From: Auanema rhodensis
Lineage: Eukaryota; Nematoda; Chromadorea; Rhabditida; Rhabditidae
Length of the DNA: 64,000 nt
Direction of reading: 5' to 3'
Assembly (NCBI GenBank): GCA_964057225.1
Contig: OZ059898.1
Coordinates: 6,200,001-6,264,000 of the forward strand
Below the pieces are notes generated by a model that saw nothing but the letters and a program-made list of their open reading frames with translations, ran no database searches and was not told the DNA's origin. The position numbers and the translations under genes were made by a program. Positions 26,502 to 37,274 of this stretch are shown here, piece by piece; position 1 is the stretch's first letter; each line of letters begins with the position of its first letter.

Positions 26502-27610
26502 ATGTCTTTTCATCCGCCTGTCAGACCAGCTCCTCCGAAGGTTCAAGTAACGAAAACTTGGTATGAGGAATTACTAGAAAAGGTTTTCCAATGTCATTTA
26601 TTTTATGTTTACATCGTTCTTTTTAAGGACGAATTACTTTTATATGTTACCGCTTTTTTGGGTGTCATTCTGCCTGGTTTCGTGTATTTCATTTACCAGA
26701 AAGTTCACAATGTTTATTTGAAATATGCAGAGGTTTGTTTAATGAGATTTTGTTCAATAACAATGTTCTTTACTAGAAAAAAATGGAAGAAAAACGATTA
26801 GAACGAAATGCGAAGAATAAGGTTGGAAAATTAATATAATTAATGTATTTGCTTATATATTTTTTTCAGATAGCAATTATTACTCTATTGACTGAAGATA
26901 GTGAACTTAATGATTTTAAAGGACAGTTAGCTGAATGCTTTCAAACACAAACTGAACTTGAGTTAGTTGTTTGGGATGTTGCTAGCTTAAAAGCTAGTCA
27001 AGTAGCTGCATTCAAGGTAATATTTGCTCTGCTGTTCTCTCTTTTTCAATGCCTATTGTAGGGTATTGGAATATTCCTTGTAGAATCTATCGACGGAGAA
27101 CCCTCTGAGGAGTCACAATGGTTTCTCGAATGGCTGGAAGATGTTGCAGCTGACAAAAAACTTAAGAAAAATGCCAACTTCGAGTCAATTCGTTTTTCCG
27201 TAGCTGGTTTTGGAAGTTCTCTAGAAAAAATTAAAATATTTAATAAGGTTGTTCACTAAATTGGTTTTATTGAACGAATTTGGTTTAGGCCGCGAAAACT
27301 CTTCAAAAGAGGTTAAAAATTCTTGGATCAACACAGATGATGCCATTAAAATTGTTTGATACTGCTAAAGGTATATTACGAAGATTATAACTATCAAAAA
27401 ACTCTCTTCTATAGGAGACTGCACAGAAGCGAATCAGGAACTTTTCAATAATTGGTTGAATGATTTATTCCAAGCACTTGAACATCATATGGATCTTGGT
27501 AGCGATGCAGAAATAGATTCTCAATGGGAACAAAGTGAGGAGGAAGATGAAGTATCAGTTGATGATGAAGAACAACCTGAAAATGCTAATAATACCAAGA
27601 AGATCAAATA
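26502..27610 (+). CDS. membrane-anchored TYW1-type flavodoxin-like protein without radical SAM domain
   Basis: About 275 residues in seven exons with 44-50 bp introns. An N-terminal hydrophobic anchor (LLLYVTAFLGVILPGFVYFI) and a basic linker precede a domain that aligns over its length with the N-terminal flavodoxin-like domain of TYW1, the wybutosine tRNA enzyme: GIFLVESIDGEPSEESQWFL, then EWLEDVAAD, IRFSVAGFGSSLEKIKIFNK, LKILGSTQMMPL and ELFNNWLNDLFQALE. Human TYW1 also has an N-terminal hydrophobic segment. Here the chain ends after an acidic tail (SEEEDEVSVDDEEQ, then KKIK and stop), with no radical SAM CxxxCxxC region in or behind the gene. The FMN phosphate loop (GSQTGTA in TYW1) reads TEDSEL, so FMN binding is probably lost. 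The ATG follows TTTATTTAG acceptors and lies 267 bp behind the ADCK2-like stop. Confidence 0.8.
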
Positions 27611-28028
27611 ATTTAGGGGAAGGGGGATGTTATGCTACTTTTATTACTTTTGTTTATATGTTTTATCTAATTTCTCATGTATATCTTTACTTTTTTAAAT
27701 AAGAATATTGTTTTTTTTAACCAATTTTTCCATGAGAGCTAGGTAATTGGCTTTATTTTCACTTCGTCCAACAAACTTTTTCATTGGCACAAAATTTAAT
27801 CAATCAAGCTCAACAAACTAATACATTCAAGAAGAAAATTGTTTCGTTTTCAATATGAGTCTCCTGAGACTCGCGTTGACAAGATGGTAATTTAAGAAGA
27901 GAAATGACTTAACAAGAAAAGGGGGAGGTCGTCTGGATAGCATGGGTGGTAGAAACTAGTCCAGTTGACAACAATTTTCTATTTCATAACTACTCGTTCC
28001 TTCTGTTAAATTGCAAACGATCTGAGAG
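27611..28028. other. intergenic spacer
   Basis: About 420 bp between the TYW1-like gene and the first secreted protein on the same strand. AT-rich 3' UTR-like sequence, no gene seen. Confidence 0.6.
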
Positions 28029-29151
28029 ATGATTTTTGGAATTCTGTTGTTTCTGAATGTTGCCATCCCTAGGTATGTAGTAAATAAAATGAATTCATTT
28101 ACAATTTGTTATTAAAGTATTTTTTCTACTTGCACCAATCTTTATTGTCCATTGACGCCAAATCTGCCTTCTATCCCTTGCGATCAATGTTCTCGATGTA
28201 GTCAGCAATCCATGAAGTAAAATTAGCAACTGATATGTAAATTCTCTTAGTTATTTAGACTTTGTCAAAGTTCGAATCATACTTGTTCATGCGTTCCATC
28301 AGTAAATGTTAAGTGTTCAACAACTGCCGGAGAAGGATTAGAGTTCATGAAAGTTTGCAAATTTCGCGGTTGTTTTCAGAATTATTAAATCATAACTAAG
28401 CTTTACAATACAGATGATCGAAAAATACCATCTCCAATTATAAGCGGTAGAGGTTCAACAGCTGTTTCTGTTGTTGTTCCTCGTTTTTTTTCCGAACCTG
28501 AATTCAGTGGTTCTCATCTGTCTGAACTTCACCTTATTATTCAATTTCACACAAAAGCAAGTTTTCAAATCAGAATTAACAGGCAACTTAATATTTGAGG
28601 ATAAAACTATTTGCAAAGACTTTTTCTCTATCAAAGCTTACAAACTAGGCACAAATGACTGCTTAATGAGGATGAGGATACCGATGCCTGGATTCGATCA
28701 TAAAACCGATAATGTATGTAACTACACTTTGAGTTGAACGAGTCACCTTTTAAGCATTATTATTACGATGATGGATCTGAGTTAGAAACAGAATTTCCAA
28801 TGGATATGTTCGAAGATGCAGAGCAACTTCAACTATATTTAGAAGTACTGATTGGAAGCGAGAATATTGTAAGCTATTTTCTATTTCAAAATATTAAATT
28901 GTTAGCACTACAATTAGGAGATAAAAAGGTCAAATAAAATATTCATAAGCTTGCTGTGAAAAAATATTATGAACATTAAGATATCTGATGGCTCCATTAT
29001 ACTCTCTGCTCATGGTCGATCACCTCCAGTCATTCATAAAATTTGTGAGTGATCTCATATGTGATACTACTAAAGGTTTAGTTTAGATCATCAACAAGTG
29101 AATAAAACATCAACAACTATTACGCCGACTGCTTCCGAACCTAAGAAATAA
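28029..29151 (+). CDS. secreted cysteine-rich protein, unknown function
   Basis: The ATG at 28029 opens a signal peptide (MIFGILLFLNVAIPS) interrupted by a short intron. A cysteine-rich N-terminal part follows (CTNLYCPLTPNLPSIPCDQC, CSRCSQQ, then SNHTCSCVPSVNVKC), then a compact region (FKSELTGNLIFEDKTICKDF, DCLMRMRIPMPGFDHKT), an acidic/aromatic part (YYYDDGSELETEFPMDMFED), ISDGSIILSAHGRSPPVIHK and a Thr-rich end (VNKTSTTITPTASEPKK-stop). Introns are short; the one at about 28870-28980 is 111 bp. I recognise no family. The cysteine spacing suggests a disulfide-bonded extracellular domain. It lies 195 bp upstream of another secreted gene in the same orientation. Exon borders were set by frame and are approximate. 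Confidence 0.62.
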
Positions 29152-29346
29152 AACTAATAATAGCCCCCTATAGCAAAAAATAGCAGAGCAATCTTTTATG
29201 ACACTCATGAGAGTGCAGTTTAATGTCACAAGGTGGAACCACAGGTTACAAGCTACGTTCTAGAGTGAAAAGATTTAAAATCTATTTTTCTTCAATTTTT
29301 TGTTCTATTAAACATTTTCTCTTCATATTGTACCTTTATTAAATAT

Positions 29347-30659
29347 ATGAATAAATATATTGTCCAGATATTTTTCTTATGCCAAACAACGATTGCATTC
29401 TTACTCCCAGACAAAAATGTGGAAAAACTTCGCTGGTATTTCAAATAACTCTAAATTAAATAATTATATTTAATTACTCGTTCAGAAATCACTTAATCTT
29501 TTGAATTTACCATACGGAAATCTAAAGCAAATATTGAGCAGCGTAAGAATAATTCAAAATTCAATAATCAATTAGAACTTTTTAGCTGTATGCTCCTTCC
29601 TTTTATCGTCTAGCTAAAACCAATACGCTATTCGCAGATATGGTTATCAACAAAGTTGTTCAACCACGCGTTTCTTTAATTTCATCATGGCACTATTATT
29701 TACCTGTCGAAGAAGATCTCCCATATATAAGTAAATATGTATGTTCATACCATAAATATTTTTTAAATGACTTCTATTAAGCCTGTACTTGTTAGATATA
29801 CAGATGTCCCTATGTCGAAAACTGATTTTTTTGATAGTGGACTTCCAGATTTCCTGCACAACTCTGTTACTGATCGTCTTCACGTGGTAATAATTTACTC
29901 GTGCAAGTAAAATTCGAAATTAATTATTTAGTTTACTGACCATAAAAAACAAGAAAAAGAGTTAGTCGAAAGACTAGAATATTATAATGTAAGATCAATA
30001 GGATTATGCGTAAGTTTATAATTATATTAATTTTTTTACTTAATGATTTCAGACACAACTTCATTCTATAAATGTTTTGAAAGCCATATCAGTGATTAAG
30101 TGTTCTTATTTACGGCTGACTCAAGGAGAGGAAGCATTAATAAATAGCAAATTCATAGAGAATCTAGAACAGTTCTCATTAGATGGAATTTGGATTGAAT
30201 CTGCTATGAGTGTTAACACAATCATTAATATTTTAAAGGTTATTCTTCACTCTTTAAAAATTAAATTAAGAAAAGATTTACTGAATTATATTTTTTTTCA
30301 GAATTGGAAAAAGGGTATATTAGATCTTCCAAAAACTTCTTGTTTCACTATTGTACTCCTCAAGTCACCTGTTGAATTAGAGAACTGTTTGGCTGGAAGA
30401 CTGTATCCAAATGTAAGTTTTTATTTACACGAACATTACAACAAAACTTCAATTATTTCAGAAGGATCTTAATTTTAGTCACTGCTTTGAAACAGTAAAT
30501 AATAAAGGATGCAGGGCTTTAGTTAAACTGAATACAAATACTTATGACATAAAAGTTGGAAAGGCGGTCCGAAGTGTTCAAGTATTTTTTGGATTAGGAA
30601 CTGATGAAGCAATTGAAGAAAATTATCAAACTTGTATTTATTATACACAATTAACATAA
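29347..30659 (+). CDS. secreted protein, possible degenerate GH18 (chitinase-like) fold
   Basis: About 320 residues. The ATG at 29347 gives a signal peptide (MNKYIVQIFFLCQTTIAFLL), spliced at AAT|gtgg to KSLNLLNLPYGNLKQIL. The body includes FYRLAKTNTLFADMVINKVV, VSLISSWHYYLPVEEDLPYI, FTDHKKQEKELVERLEYYNV, INSKFIENLEQFSLDGIWIE, KTSCFTIVLLKSPVELENCL and the end AVRSVQVFFGLGTDEAIEEN. The segment FIENLEQFSLDGIWIES resembles the GH18 stretch that carries the DxxDxDxE active site, but only its first Asp remains and the catalytic Glu is gone. C. elegans has chitinase-like proteins with broken catalytic motifs, which this could parallel. That assignment rests on one motif plus secretion and is weak. 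Introns are about 42-68 bp. Confidence 0.6.
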
Positions 30660-30969
30660 CTACCATTAAGTAATCATATGTTACCTTCTAAGTGATCTTT
30701 TAAATAAACTCAATTATTCATTCCGTATTAATGTATCAACATCAACAAGAGCATTTCAAAATACACAGCATCTAATAAGGTAATTTTAAAAGTATCAAAA
30801 TGGTAAAAGTAACGTTTTTCGAAATTATAATTTAAAGAACTAATAAAACATAATTATTATACGAAATAGAGCTTCCAGCTCATAATGATTTTTTTCACAT
30901 CAAATAACTCAATACCTTCGAAATAAGATAACTACAAATTTTTCCATTTTTTAAAAACCATTGTTAGTT
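30660..30969. other. convergent spacer
   Basis: About 310 bp between two genes facing each other. AT-rich; nothing else seen. Confidence 0.55.
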
Positions 30970-32562
30970 TTAAATCCTCTTCTTCTTAGAAGCATAGAAA
31001 TCATCCAATATAATTCTTGGTTGGCAAATCTGAATCGTACGAAAAAAAATTTAACTCAATTGAGTAAATAAACATACCTCATACTTTCTCTTGCGGAAAT
31101 AGTCTGCTATACAATTAGAGAATGTCGCATTGTTTTTAATTATTCCCATATTTGGAAGCTAGAACGGAACAAAAACTACTAATTGATCCCGTTTCATACC
31201 TTTGCTAGACATTTAGATATAGATTTTGACCTTTCTTCGAAACAATCATGGAGCTTAAGATAAGTTTCCAATGTGGGAACATAACAGACTTTTTCTATTA
31301 TTCCCATTTCATGTAAAGTTTTCAGTAATGATAAAAGAGTTTTAATCTTTCCCTTGGCCTTAATATTCATTATTAGAGAAAATAAATAAAGAATTTGAAA
31401 CTTGTTTTGACATAGTAGTTGTCGGCCTTATAAGGATTTTCAATTTCTTAAACAAAATAACACTTCAATTTTAGCAAAGAAGGAAATACCTGTTGAAGTT
31501 TATTTACTTTTTGATAAGTTTCATACTCCAACTGTTTTGTGCGAATAGCAGACTGAATGATTGCCAACTGAATCATTTTAGTCATTACAAAAAAACCCAG
31601 CAAAAAACAACCTCGTATTCAGCAAATGGATTTGTTATATCAAATGTCATGATATAATCAATGGTTCTATGGAAATTCTGAAATAATTCACATTTAACTG
31701 ATCCATAAAAGTCAAATGGAAAATTTTCTTTACAACTTTATAGAACTAAACATTTGGAAGTGTTTTTCAAATGTAGAATAGAAAAAAGGTTTTTAAGAGT
31801 TCTCTTTAACTAAAACGTGCATAGCTTACTGACCGTTAAAAGTTTTTCTCCTTTTAGCAGTGATTTGTTTTCTGAAATATTGAAATGTAAAAGCAAATAA
31901 ATTATAGCAAACCTTTAACATTTTTAATGTCTTTTTTTAAGATGTCTTCCTTTTTTAAAACAACTACATTCCTTGGCTTGATTAGAAAACTTTTAAAGAT
32001 TGTTCTAATTAGATTTCGACAAACCTTATAATCCGTTCTGGTAGAAGCTGAGTCTGTCAACCCAAATGGTCTCACCCCTTCATCTAAAAATGTCATCATT
32101 TCTAATCTGTAGAAATATCTGTACCAGATAGTTGTTCCGTTGTTAAAGACATGGTACCCTGTACAAAGAAAAAAATAAGCAATCATAATTACTGAGAATA
32201 CCTTAGACTCCTTCACTATTTCTGAGTCCTTATCATGTAAGCTGGACCCCTCCAAACAAGGAAATGTAGGTAGAAAACTGTTAGACGAATAGTCAAAGAA
32301 AGTGTCATCACAGTTCTGAAAAAAATATAAAGAACTAAAATTAGATGTAGTATTACCTGGGAATAACATTCGATTGTTGTTTCAACATCAATATCATCTG
32401 CTTGGACACAGATGTGTCCATTGATAATAATATATCCATCAGTCTAAATATAAGAAATAAGATGATTTAGCTTCAGGCGCGATTCCAAAATATCTCCTCA
32501 ACGGGTGACAATTCCAGGAAAAACTCACATTCTTATAATAATTTTTTCGTATTAAAGGCATG
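30970..32562 (-). CDS. unrecognised multi-exon protein
   Basis: The likely start ATG at 32562 gives MPLIRKNYYKN. Following exons read GYIIINGHICVQADDIDVET, NCDDTFFDYSSNSFLPTFPC, MMTFLDEGVRPFGLTDSAST, FLIKPRNVVVLKKEDILKKD, NFPFDFYGSVKCELFQNFHR, TIDYIMTFDITNPFAEYELA, a helical part (AIRTKQLEYETYQKVNKLQQ), then KIKTLLSLLKTLHEMGIIEK with winged-helix-like rhythm, SKCLAKLPNMGIIKNNATFS and the end IILDDFYASKKKRI. No family was recognised. No signal peptide is evident. The structure between 32102 and 32201 is ambiguous (see findings): the frame is open straight through, but two splice-like segments of 43 and 23 bp together also keep it. Faces the secreted gene on the + strand. Confidence 0.6.
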
Positions 32563-33469
32563 GTTTTAGAGCAAAGTTTCAATAATAACAAATTAAAAAT
32601 TAAAAAATATTCATAAAAATGGGAAGACCACGCGTAGTGGCGCACGTAATCAATATTTGTTTTTCAAATCCACTTAAGTTCGTTTGTATCGCTTATCTAT
32701 TAATTTATGTTATATTGTTTACAGCTGCTCGTATTCAATTATGTGCATTCGTAAGTAATCTAAGATAAAATAAATTAAAAGCAAAAAAAATATGATTAAA
32801 ATGATAATGAATAACAGTAATTTTGCTGATGGTAATCACGCTGAATTGCGAATTTATAATTATGCTAATATTCTGTCCTTCATACTATTTTGAGAGGAAT
32901 GGACTTATACAGCTTTATACGCAATAAATAATCTGTATAACTATACATGGTAACACATTTTTACGACTGAGAATGCTTTTTCTTACAAATATGTTTTCTC
33001 TATATACTAAACAACAGACTTACTCTGATCGTGGATCAATTGTAGATCTCATTGAACAAATTATAAGATCATTTAGGTAACATGTATAAAATAATAAAGT
33101 GGTTTTTCAACGAAATCCTATTGTGGCTGAAGGTCAGCTGAAATGTCCTAATTAGATGTTCTTCATTCCACTTTTCTTTCACATCCACTAGTCGTATGGA
33201 ATTATTTTGTATGTTCATTTCTCGATAATTATATTTTGTACATGTATACAGTTTATTAGTTACGAGTAGAGAGAAGATAATTATTTAAAACTTTTTAACT
33301 GTACTATAATATTTTGAAATAACTGTAGAAATTACATAAAAATCATTACCTAGCTGAGAAAACGCCCTTGAACTTAGAAAAAATATTTCAAATCGACTTA
33401 CTGCTGTACTTTTTGTTTGCTTTGTGGACATATATATGTTTATTGTTGTAATTATTTGTATTTAGTGAA
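32563..33469. other. divergent promoter region
   Basis: About 900 bp between divergent genes. A small exon-like segment at 32725-32750 (TTTACAG acceptor before, GTAAGTAATC donor after) may be a 5' UTR exon of the MIG-18-like gene. It contains an ATG whose frame, joined to the next exon, would stop across the main start. Otherwise AT-rich. Confidence 0.4.
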
Positions 33470-36400
33470 ATGTTGAGAACATACGTTCTACTTGTCTTAT
33501 TGCCACTTGTTTATGGACAGTTTGAAGATCATGTTGATCGTCAAATCATTTTAACAGCTCATGGTATGAGCATGGATGATGAGGCCAATAGAGTAGTTAT
33601 GAATTGTGAGTATATTATATTATGAATATTTGAAATTATGAGTTGTTTTCTTTTCAAGTAATATTCTTTCTATTTTCGGATTATTTCACCAAAACCTCCC
33701 AGAAATAATAACTAGTTGTATCTCACAACAGGCTTATGTTTGCATTACCTCAATAAGAGTAACTTAACCATTGAAAATCGTTGCATTTTGATCGTATTTG
33801 AAAAAAGAATGTAAGTTCATTGGTACAATTATACTATTAGAGCTCTTAACAAGTACGGTCAAAAAAGTACAAATTAGTTTTTATTCTGAAAAAAATACTT
33901 CATCAAGAATTTCTTTCACGAAAACAATGTTATAGTAAGCAGTGATCGTATTCCACCTTTACCATGTTTGATGGCCAATGCCGGAAGACATGAACATGGT
34001 GAAACATTTACAAAGGACAATTTCCACTATGAATGTCGTAATGGTACTGCCGAAGTCGTTGGTCAGTCAATTATATGATCAATTTGGCCTCATTAAAAAG
34101 TTTTTCAGCTTGTATTGCTGACGATCAGTCAGTCATTCAATTAGGGCGCGTCTTCGAAAAGAATGGACTTCGTCATAAATGTACTGTTATCGGAGAAACA
34201 GTGTCTTATGAACAAGGTATTTCAAAGAAGTTAACGATTAAATTTTGAAAATAAATTCTGTTTCAGAGTCCATGTGCTATGAAAATGGTATCAGTTATAA
34301 CATTGGGGAATCTTTCCGCAATGGATCATTTAAATTAGTTTGTGGTAGAGAAGGGATCTCAGTTGAAGGTTTTAGTAATTATGAATATGATTCATAAATA
34401 TATCTAAACAGGATGCTATTTACAACATACTTTTGATGGATATTTAATGAGTGGAGAATCCCGAGTAATTGGGGAGCACAGACATGAGTGTCAGCGAATG
34501 CCTGATGGACGAGTCCGATATACTGTTAAAGGTTATTAAAATTAATTTATCGTATTTATCTTTGACAAAATTAGAAAGTCTGCGAAAATTGATTCAACCG
34601 TACTTTTTTTTAAATTGAGCTGAAATAAACATTAATGAAGGCCACATGCCTATTCACGTGAAAACAAATAAATCTATTTTTATTTTTCAGTAATGGGTTG
34701 CACTCATCAAGGATCTCACTTTAACATTGGACAAATTTGGACTGAAAGTCATATTCGGTACAAGTGTCAAGACGATGGAACATTATCTGTTTTAGGTACT
34801 ATTTAACAAGTATTAATATTAATTACTAGCCCAACTACATAGAATCATTGACAGGAAATTACACATCATCTTCCTGTACTAGTATTAGAACATTAAATAT
34901 ACTTAAAGTAGAGTATGGTTATGAAATAATAATTTAACATTACATAGATCAATAATATATAATTAGATCTTGTCTGACATTTTTATCGTTAAAGTTCACT
35001 GGACTTTTTATTTTAAATTCAAGATATTCTATATAATAGAAATTCTGTGAAATATTACCTTTTATATGAAAAATATTTACTAACTGAAAATTCTGAAATC
35101 GGACATTTTTTATGAGAAATATAGCATCTTAATGATATTTCATACCCTTTGCTTTCTAATTTTGTCATTCTACGTGAAACACGTGCCACTATCTCGTGAG
35201 CTCTTAGATGTGACATTTTAGTCTTCACAAAATCTATTCTATCAACGAACGAATAGAAAGAAAGAAAAATTTTCAAAATATTTGTTTAGAAACGTAAAGT
35301 AAATATGAAGTTAGTTCTGAATCTTGAACTCTATATTTAAGAAAAGTTCCATAAAGTAAAAGAGAAATTTGAATATTTTTTATCTTATCATTTCATATAT
35401 TGATATGAATTACTTTTTAATTTTTTAAGAAATTTTTGTAACATCTGGAACGTTTACGATCAAAACCAATTACTTGCTCAGAAGAGACGTGAAGCTATCA
35501 AATCCAATAATTGTGTTTTGAAAGTCAAAGTTCGTCCATCTTTCATATGCACATATATATTCTTTGCAAGCGTTTGCAAAGTATAACTAGATTCTTGTTT
35601 TATGATATTCTATCATGTTTTTCTAATATCATGAATTGATGAATAAGGCAAATAGTAGCATATGTCTGTTTTAGCGACATTTGATTTCTAATTTATCCCA
35701 TATATAAATTAGTAAAATCATTAAGTGAATAACAATGAAGAATTGATATTTGGTATTTTAATTAATCGATTTATATTCTATATTTAGGATGTGTCGATGA
35801 GTTAATGTATGTCGACTTGGGTCGGGATATGTTGATTGACGGGCATGTTCATCGTTGTTATCAAGTGGATAACACAGCATTTTATCATAAGTAAGTTGAT
35901 CTTTTTCATTTTTAAAATTTTTATGGCGAAGCTACATATGACGCTTTGAACAAAAAAAAAGACGAAGAAGAAAACTTCAAGACCACGTGAACCAATGATA
36001 AATGAATAGAACCTTCTGTATTGGCACGGGAGCGATGAAATAGTCACTTTGAATTAATCGAAGAAGACCATGTGAATGATAGGCACGTATATTTCTTTTC
36101 GGATTTAGTTCTCAAATGCTACTAATTTTTCAATTTGATTATTTGCCCTTTGTATATCTTGTGAATCCTAGGCATACATAGTTTAACTCCATACACGACA
36201 TAGAACTATGTGACCAGTTAGAGGAATAAGAATACGTTCTCACGATAGGACAGGACAGAAAGAAGTTTTCGTGTTCGAGAGTGCCTACCCTGAGCTGAAA
36301 AACTAGTTGTATTCTTATATTCTGATCTTTCTACTTAAATGAAAGTTCAGAGATTTCGATATTGAATTGGGGAGAGTGCAGTATAGTACAGTGACGTAAT

Positions 36401-36610
36401 GAGAAAATAGACCGTTGTCGCACTGAATATACATAGTTTTGACGATGAGATCATTTGTTGGATAAGCTTGACTAATTTGATTGAAATTCATGAAATTAAT
36501 ACTTTGAACTGATTAAATTTAGATTTGCCTGTCCTGATGGTAGTAGCCTTCAAGACTGTATTGCTGCCAATCCAGCTATGGCTCGAGCACGCCGTGTCCG
36601 CCGCATGTAA
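33470..36610 (+). CDS. secreted protein with six MIG-18/fibronectin-I-like repeats
   Basis: The ATG at 33470 lies just behind a TATTTAG acceptor and opens a signal peptide (MLRTYVLLVLLPLVYG, then QFEDHVDRQ). Six cysteine-bounded repeats of about 35-40 residues follow, one per exon or nearly so: CLMANAGRHEHGETFTKDNF, CIADDQSVIQLGRVFEKNGL, CYENGISYNIGESFRNGSFK, CYLQHTFDGYLMSGESRVIG, CTHQGSHFNIGQIWTESHIR and CVDELMYVDLGRDMLIDGHV. The shared pattern is C, then G-x-x-F/W, then an aromatic/His-x-C, then C. This is the nematode-expanded fibronectin type I-like module named after MIG-18, which in C. elegans acts in basement membranes in gonadal cell migration. The end is a basic tail (ARARRVRRM-stop). 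One intron of about 1 kb (near 34800-35788) separates repeats 5 and 6. Likely an extracellular matrix protein; the exact role is unknown. Confidence 0.85.
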
Positions 36611-37274
36611 ATTTTACAACAATAGGTCTCGCCATTACCAGATTTTTAATAAATGCCCGGGTACCTTATGTGTTTAAAATATAAAAAAACTCTCTGAGAA
36701 AACTGGTTTTATTATCGACTGAATAAATATAATTTGAGAAAAAAAATGTTAAGTAATAAAATAACAAGTATAACAACAAAATCATACAGATGTAAAAGCA
36801 ATGTGTAAGTATATAGTTAAGAGTAGTAATTTATAAAAATGTAAATAAAATGATAAGGATAACAGAGTTTATTAACAGAGAAATCGTTTATTTACTTAGT
36901 CGTTAGGAAACCGTATTGAAGTATAATATGAGATAAAATCGGAAAGTGATGAAACACCGGGTTTCGAAATATGAACATCTAATCTACGAATTAAACATTT
37001 CATGCTTGTTGAATGTGTTTATCAAAGTAAGATGAGAATTATATTCTCTGATATCTAAATCTGATTCAGAATCCAGGCGCAGTCCCAGTTAAACAACGTC
37101 ATCGTAATCTTTTACCAAAGTCGCATGACACAGATGGTGTAATAGAGAACTGCGACCGTTTTGTTGAGATATGTTAGGCTACCATGCCGGAGGTAACTAT
37201 AACTATTGTGTATCCATGTTCTTCAGAAGAACATTGATTGGGCGTCGTCATCCTTATTGCTGATGATGTCATGC
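36611..37274. other. convergent intergenic spacer
   Basis: About 660 bp between the stops of the MIG-18-like and SH2 genes. The left half is AT-rich. The right half (about 37060-37270) is less AT-rich than its surroundings but gives no supported ORF or tRNA. Confidence 0.5.
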
